A stretch of DNA of 64,000 nt, from contig JAJKFL010000011.1 in the NCBI GenBank assembly GCA_021186555.1, forward strand, positions 1,019,001-1,083,000. Direction: 5' to 3'. The notes beneath the pieces are model-generated. The model saw only the letters and a list, made by a program, of their open reading frames with translations. It searched no databases and was not told the DNA's origin. A program made the translations under genes and the position numbers. Positions 57,450 to 64,000 of this stretch are shown here, in pieces (position 1 is the stretch's first letter; every line of letters starts with the position of its first letter). This DNA is from Reticulitermes speratus (taxonomy: Eukaryota > Arthropoda > Insecta > Blattodea > Rhinotermitidae).

Positions 57450-58608
57450 TAATCCTTTCGGGCTTAATGATTTCTTAACGTGCAACCAAATTTAACACCA
57501 AAAATTCTACGTTCTCCCCATACACTGTATTTATGTGTATTTTTGTGTTTTGTATCGATCTCAGAACAAACAGCTCATTATTTCCTTATACAGCATTAAC
57601 TGATCGGTTTTTATAATCAAGACGGAGTGTGATTACTGCGCGGTACAAACTGTATTTATGTGTTTTGTGTGGATCTCAGAAAAACAGCGATTATTTCACT
57701 GTACAGCATTAACTGACTGGTTTGTATAACTGAGACGGAGTGTGTTTACTGCGCGGTACGGACTGTATTTATGTGTTTTGTGTGGATCTCAGAACAAACA
57801 GCGATTATTTCACTGTACAACATTAACTGACTGGTTTGTATAACTGAGACGGTGTGTGTTTACTGTGCGGTACGGGACTGTATTTATGTGTTTTGTGTGG
57901 ATCTCAGAACAAACAGCGATTATTTCACTGTACAACATTAACTGACTGGTTTGTATAACTGAGACGGAGTGTGTTTACTGCGCGGTACGAACTGTCTTCA
58001 TGTGTTTTGTGTGGATCTCAGAACAAACAGCGATTATTTCACTGTACAACATTAACTGACTGGTTTGTATAACTGAGACGGAGTGTGTTTACTGCGCGGT
58101 ACGAACTGTCTTCATGTGTTTTGTGTGGATCTCAGAACAAACAGCGATTATTTCACTGTACAACATTAACTGACTGGTTTGTATAACTGAGACGGAGTGT
58201 GTTTACTGCGCGGTACGAACTGTCTTCATGTGTTTTGTGTGGATCTCAGAACAAACAGCGATTATTTCACTGTACAGCATTAACTGACTGGTTTGTATAA
58301 CTGAGACGGAGTGTGTTTACTGCGCGGTACGGACTGTATTTATGTGTTTTGTGTGGATCTCAGAACAAACAGCGATTATTTCACTGTACAGCATTAACTG
58401 ACTGGTTTGTATAACTGAGACGGAGTGTGTTTACTGCGCGGTACGGACTGTATTTATGTGTTTTGTGTGGATCTCAGAACAAACAGCGATTATTTCACTG
58501 TACAGCATTAACTGACTGGTTTGTGTAACTGAGACGGAGTGTGTTTACTGCGCGGTACGAACTGAATATTTGTATAAAATTCACATTCATCTTAGTCCCC
58601 AAAAGGTT
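57450..58608 (-). mobile_element. MITE family M114 with expanded array, reverse orientation
   Basis: The right-end text (TTTAATCCTTTCGGGCTTAA, 'aattctacgttctccccat') lies at the left. About nine 114-bp modules follow, then the left-end text ending CCAAAAGGTT at 58608. A 'gaactgtcttcatgtg' variant is carried by three consecutive modules (57985-58230), the mark of local duplication. Confidence 0.85.
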
Positions 58609-58975
58609 AAAATAACCAAAAGTGGGGCAAATATTCATTGCACCTGATCCATTAATAAGCCCCGCCATATTCAAATCTAACAATTGTAATCCAATTCATT
58701 TCACAGCCTACGTTCTCCAATTCACGGATTTAATCTCTCCATTAACAGACGAAGTAATTAAATTTACTGGCAATTCTATCAGAAATGCCAGAAATTCAAT
58801 TCGCAGAGTCCTGTTAGAACGTGTTAGAATACGAAAAATAAAATTGTACTGCCTTCCTAACATGGAAATCTGGCACGAGGATAGCATCATTAATACTCGT
58901 GTTTTCGAAGGAGCAGTATCAAGAAATTTTAACTGAATCGTTACTGAGAAATACTATTATTATAACTGATGTTCA

Positions 58976-59201
58976 CCATTTAAAACCCAGTGGTTACTTT
59001 ACGTACCACCAGGTTAAACATATAAAGATTCTACTTTCTGTCCACACAGAGCGTTTGTACGGATTTTACAACAAACAGCAATTACTTTCCTACACAGCAT
59101 TAACTGATTGGTTTTCATAAAAGAGACGGGATGTGTTTACTACGCGGTACGAATTGAATCTTCAAATGCAATTCACATTAATTTACATCCTTAAAGGCAG
59201 T
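58976..59201 (-). mobile_element. MITE family M114, single module, reverse
   Basis: 'cccagtggttactttacgta' on the left, one diverged module ('tgtttactacgcggtacg'), then 'catccttaaaggcag' on the right. Confidence 0.7.
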
Positions 59202-59211
59202 TAGTCGCTGG

Positions 59212-59978
59212 CTTAACATTGCAGAGGCCCCGTTTCGAGAATGGGCCATAATTATATTTCAAGGTTCAGTTCGTACCGCGCAGTAAACACACTCCGTCTC
59301 GATTATATCAAGACCGGCAATGTACGTATAAATGTAACATTGAGGCGCGTTTGCATTACCATTGTTGCCGTGGAAAAGCATTAAGTGTTACATATTGTTA
59401 CTGTGTGTGTCTGTAGCCTTAGTTATCCAGCACGTAAAGCGCATGCGCCGTATTATATTGTCATCTGTGGCCTGTCTGGCTCTACCATATTTTTCCACAT
59501 TATCTCATAAACGGCACGATTTTCGGAAAAAATGTTATTAAACATAAAATGTATGTTTTGATTTTCTCCGCAAATTTTGTCTAGCACATTTATCGTTCGA
59601 AGAAGAATTCTGCGAGCTATTATAATAAGTGTACATAAGTCTTCATTCAAAGTGCCCGTTATTCTTGTCAGGTTTTAATGAAACTTGAATTTTCTCGACA
59701 GATTTCGAAAAGTCCTCAAACACCAAATCCGTCCAGTGAGAGCAGAGTTCTTCCATGCTGCCAGACAGATGGACAGACAGAAATGACGAAGCTAATAGCC
59801 GCTTTTCACAAATTTGCGAAAGCTGCTGAAATCCAATCAGTCAATATCGTATAGGGAAACAATCGCTGTTTGATCTGAGATCCATAAAATCACATACATG
59901 AAATGTGTGGGCAGAACGTAGAATTTCCGAATGTGAAACCTGTTGGTACGTAATGTAACCACTGGGCTTTAAAGGGTT
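59212..59978 (+). mobile_element. MITE family M114, single module, interrupted
   Basis: The module starts at about 59265 ('gttcgtaccgcgcagtaaac'), breaks off after 'tctcgattatat' (about 59309) and resumes at about 59828 ('aatccaatcagtcaatatcg'). It ends with 'gtgtgggcagaacgtag' and the right end CTTTAAAGGGTT. About 515 bp of unrelated DNA is inserted in the middle. Confidence 0.7.
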
Positions 59979-60536
59979 GAGCTGTGGGTCTTAAGCACAG
60001 GTAATCACTGTAATTCGTATGACTAATGTGTATACAGTGTGGCACTCCGTGCCCCTACGTACGACTGCCCGCCACACATGTTGGCAGCAATGACTCACAG
60101 ACGCTGTTTCAATGGCTACTGTTCGGATACGTAACTTAACAACGCCGCACTGGGCGGTAATGAATTATGGATTGGTGACAGGTGGCCGGAAAGTGGGCGT
60201 GATTTATTTTTAAGCTTCAAACTCCAACCGTTTTAATGGACGTCCATACACTCAACTTGCTAAACATTTTCGGACTTAAAGTTACTCTAGCATAAAGCCC
60301 ATTAAAATTCTGACGGAAAGAATTATACTGAGAAAACAACTTACATGCACGTACAGCCATTTCACCTATAAAAATACATTACTGTAAATGTACACCTACT
60401 GCGTGACAATGCACGTATGTCACTGTGATTCTTTCATATACGTAAATTACAGTCCCTGAGAAACACTTCTCAGTTATTAGTTCACTTATTATTCACTTCA
60501 TGATTTTCAGAATTCCGGAAAACCATGTAAGATAAT
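59979..60536. other. Nothing recognised
   Basis: No array, element or coding frame with recognisable content. Confidence 0.5.
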
Positions 60537-60946
60537 ATAATAATAATAGTAATAATAATAATAACCATGGCTCAACAGCCTTATATGGGCCCGGGCCTCC
60601 TGTTGCCTCCTCTTTCCGAGGTTACTAAGTCGTGTGCATTCGTGGCAGTTGGTGACTGGCCAACTGGCCGCGCTACTATTCTATCGATCCTGATGTGCCC
60701 GCCAGAGCCATCTGGAGACTTGGGTGAGAAATGGAGGCTTACGTAACATTTTTATTCATGCCCGTAAGGTTCTTTTGCATGCCGTAAATCTACGACATGG
60801 GACCGACGGCTTTACTTCCCCTCCGAAGGAAGTGGTGCTCCGGATTTTTATCACCCTTAAAAATCCATCTACCTCGGTCGGGATCGAACCCGCGAACCTT
60901 GGGTCCAGTGGCGAGCACGCTAACCACTAGTCCACCGAGGTCGACT
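60537..60946 (-). mobile_element. SINE type D, complete, with tRNA-like head and (TTA)n tail
   Basis: On the minus strand the head reads GTCGACCTCGGTGGACTAGT, GGTTAGCGTGCTCGCCACTG and a B box GCGGGTTCGATCCCGACCG. The body has 'ggatttttaagggtgataaa' and 'ccgtcggtcccatgtcgtag'. The tail 'cccatataaggctgttgagc' is followed by a TTA-rich microsatellite. This copy defines the family to which 21471-21750 and 52023-52150 belong. Confidence 0.85.
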
Positions 60947-61930
60947 ACCATGTAAGATACTGAACTAAAACAAAGACGTTCGTTCACTTATGCTGCTATC
61001 TAGAGGCAGGCCATGATATTTTTCGGTAAAGGTGGACACCGAAATACCGACTCAAGCACATCTTCCGCTGTCATTTACTGCTGCCACCTTCCGATACAAT
61101 TTATAACTACCAACTCCGCTAAATTACACATCGAAAATACAGACAAAATAACAAGCAGTACTATCAAGATAGAACCATCTGTTATCTATACGTGTGAAGG
61201 TTAATGAGTTCTCGCATAGAACCAAGTACGAAGGATCCTAAAGGAAGGAAATAAAGGTAAAAATAAAAGAGGATAGAAAGAAGGAAACAAAAAAAAAGGA
61301 AATAAGTATCAATGAAAAAGGAATAAGATAAAAGAAGGAAGAAACTAATAAAAGAAAGACTGCACACTCTTTGTGTGTTTCTATTTTTGGTTTTTCGCGT
61401 GTGGTTCGTTTTACGACACTGTCAATGTCGGAGAACACAGCATCGACGGTAGGGTGACTAACTGATGAACTGGAAACGGCTTGAAACGAAACGGTCGTGG
61501 TTTCATCCACGTAATATGTGGGCATTTTCATGTAGGGTCTGAAGAAAACGACGAAAAATTTCAGCCACAATAACTGGTGCAACGGCACACATACGAACCG
61601 GGCGCCTCCCGAACACAAGCGCAGATGGACACCGCTGAATTAGCCTGCTCCGTGTGACTTTGTATCACTGTGACTTTTGTGTCCAGATATACAAGATCCG
61701 TCCGCCTAACCTCCATGCCAACCAGAATAACCGGGATTCTGTCACTAATTAGGGGAAAGGTGGAAACCAGTAAATCCCCTGCGTTTACTCTCCAGTCGTC
61801 TTGTACTTTCCGATATCAGCAGCCAGTAACCCAAAGGTATGGCCTGAAAATGTTCTGTATTCTACAAGCGTGGCCATGACTACTCCAAATTACGAGAGGA
61901 AGGTACAGTAAAGATGCTCCCTGGGCTTAA
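60947..61930. other. Nothing recognised
   Basis: There is an A/G-rich tract at about 61240-61345 ('aaaggaaataag'-type). The 126-codon minus-strand frame at 61238-61618 is partly this tract and shows no domain. Confidence 0.5.
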
Positions 61931-64000
61931 CAAACACTTTAAACAGGACGTTTATACTAAATTACAGTTAAAAAGATTCAGTCCGTACCGCGCAGTAAAC
62001 ACACTCCGTCTCAGTTATACAAACCAGTAAGTTAATGCTGTACAGTGAAATAATCGCTGTTTGTTCTGAGATCCACACAAAACACATAAATATAGTCCGT
62101 ACCGCGCAGTAAACACACTCCGTCTCAGTTATACAAACCAGTCAGTTAATGCTGTACAGTGAAATAATCGCTGTTTGTTCTGAGATCCACACAAAACACA
62201 TAAATACAGTTCGTACCGCACAGTAAACACACTCCGTCTCATTTATACAAACCAGTCAGTTAATGTTGTACAGTGAAATAATCGCTGTTTGTTCTGAGAT
62301 CCACACAAAACACATAAATACAGTCCGTACCGCGCAGTAAACCCACTCCGTCTCAGTTACACAAACCAATCAGTTAATGTTGTACAGTGAAATAATCGCT
62401 GTTTGTTCTGAGATCCATACAAAACACATAAATACAGTCCGTACCGCGCAGTAAACACACTCCGTCTCAGTTATACAAACCAGTCAGTTAATGCTGTACA
62501 GTGAAATAATCGCTGTTTGTTCTGAGATCCACACAAAACACATAAATACAGTCCGTACCGCGCAGTAAACACACTCCGTCTCAGTTATACAAACCAGTCA
62601 GTTAGTGTACAGTGAAATAATCGCTGTTTGTTCTGAGATCCACACAAAACACATAAATACAGTCCGTACCGCGCAGTAAACACACTCCGTCTCAGTTATA
62701 CAAACCAATCAGTTAATGTACAGTGAAATAATCGCTGTTTGTTCTGAGATCCACACAAAACACATAAATACAGTCCGTACCGCGCAGTAAACACACTCCG
62801 TCTCAGTTATACAAACCAGTCAGTTAATGTACAGTGAAATAATCGCTGTTTGTTCTGAGATCCACACAAAACACATAAATACAGTCCGTACCGCGCAGTA
62901 AACACACTCCGTCTCAGTTATACAAACCAGTCAGTTAATGCTGTACAGTGAAATAATCGCTGTTTGTTCTGAGATCCACACAAAACACATAAATATAGTC
63001 CGTACCGCGCAGTAAACACACTCCGTCTCAGTTATACAAACCAGTCAGTTAATGCTGTACAGTGAAATAATCGCTGTTTGTTCTGAGATCCACACAAAAC
63101 ACATAAATACAGTCCGTACCGCGCAGTAAACACACTCCGTCTCAGTTATACAAACCAGTCAGTTAATGCTGTACAGTGAAATAATCGCTGTTTGTTCTGA
63201 GATCCACACAAAACACATAAATACAGTCCGTACCGCGCAGTAAACACACTCTGTCTCAGTTATACAAACCAGTCAGTTAATGCTGTACAGTGAAATAATC
63301 GCTGTTTGTTCTGAGATCCATACAAAACACATAAATACAGTTCGTACCGCACAGTAAACACACTCCGTCTCATTTATACAAACCAGTCAGTTAATGTTGT
63401 ACAGTGAAATAATCGCTGTTTGTTCTGAGATCCACACAAAACACATAAATACAGTCCGTACCGCGCAGTAAACACACTCCGTCTCAGTTATACAAACCAG
63501 TCAGTTAATGCTGTACAGTGAAATAATCGCTGTTTGTTCTGAGATCCACACAAAACACATAAATACAGTCCGTACCGCGCAGTAAACACACTCCGTCTCA
63601 GTTATACAAACCAGTCAGTTAATGCTGTACAGTGAAATAATCGCTGTTTGTTCTGAGATCCACACAAAACACATAAATACAGTCCGTACCGCGCAGTAAA
63701 CACACTCTGTCTCAGTTATACAAACCAGTCAGTTAATGCTGTACAGTGAAATAATCGCTGTTTGTTCTGAGATCCATACAAAACACATAAATACAGTTCG
63801 TACCGCACAGTAAACACACTCCGTCTCATTATACAAACCAGTCAGTTAATGTTGTACAGTGAAATAATCGCTGTTTGTTCTGAGATCCAACAAAACACAT
63901 AAATACAGTCCGTACCGCGCAGTAAACACACTCCGTCTCAGTTATACAAACCAGTCAGTTAATGTACAGTGAAATAATCGCTGTTTGTTCTGAGATCCAC
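61931..64000 (+). mobile_element. MITE family M114 with expanded array, cut by window end
   Basis: Left-end text ('cactttaaacaggacg') is followed from about 61978 by nearly 18 modules of 114 bp to the window edge. A marked variant (GTTCGTACCGCACAG with CTCATTTATAC) recurs at about 62209, 63349 and 63800, each after a module with other private changes. The last two lie four modules apart, so a four-module block has been duplicated inside the array. Confidence 0.85.

Noticed and set aside
61238-61618. 126-codon frame with a hydrophobic C-terminal half (possible membrane protein)
   Set aside because: The hydrophobic run comes from an A/G-rich tract read on the opposite strand (TTT/CTT codons), so it is low-complexity rather than a transmembrane gene.

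Overview
This is a stretch of insect nuclear DNA, AT-rich and very repetitive. The only protein-coding gene I can support is the 5' part of the voltage-gated sodium channel alpha subunit (the para orthologue). It lies on the minus strand, so its 5' end is to the right. Four pieces are visible: coding exon 1 with a 5' leader (17653-18170), an 11-codon candidate optional microexon (10033-10065) that matches the insect 'exon j', coding exon 2 (1233-1388), and the start of coding exon 3 (1-72, cut by the window edge). All junctions are phase 0 with GT/AG boundaries. The exon peptides and the long, repeat-filled introns suggest a polyneopteran, perhaps a cockroach or termite; the order is an inference. 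Layout: 1-18.2 kb is para and its introns. From 18.2 to 64 kb no coding exon is recognisable; it is the upstream flank or a 5' intron, because a good splice acceptor at 18171 implies a further upstream non-coding exon. A GC-rich, low-repeat patch at 44.1-44.4 kb is a speculative candidate for a distal first exon or promoter. The rest is mobile and satellite DNA. The main families are: (1) a MITE with AACCCTTTAAAG-type ends that carries one 114-bp module in single copies and 9-18 tandem modules in four expanded copies; (2) tRNA-derived SINEs of at least three types; (3) Penelope-like-element remnants carrying hammerhead-ribozyme-like motifs, one pair forming a 0.9-kb fold-back; (4) Tc1/mariner-type and hAT-type non-autonomous elements, one still holding the tail of a transposase gene; (5) decayed tails of a LINE, one of which has seeded a 78-bp minisatellite; (6) many local minisatellites (units of 11, 12, 14, 19, 22, 33, 39, 42, 51, 59, 65 and 101 bp) and a 4-kb satellite made of 26-bp monomers in changing higher-order arrangements. 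Long open reading frames inside these arrays result from unit lengths divisible by three and are not genes. The two most interesting observations are the para microexon and the hammerhead-like motifs. Those motifs share CTGANGA...GAAAC cores, a compensating stem in the best copies, and a self-complementary segment after GAA that fits a dimeric ribozyme.
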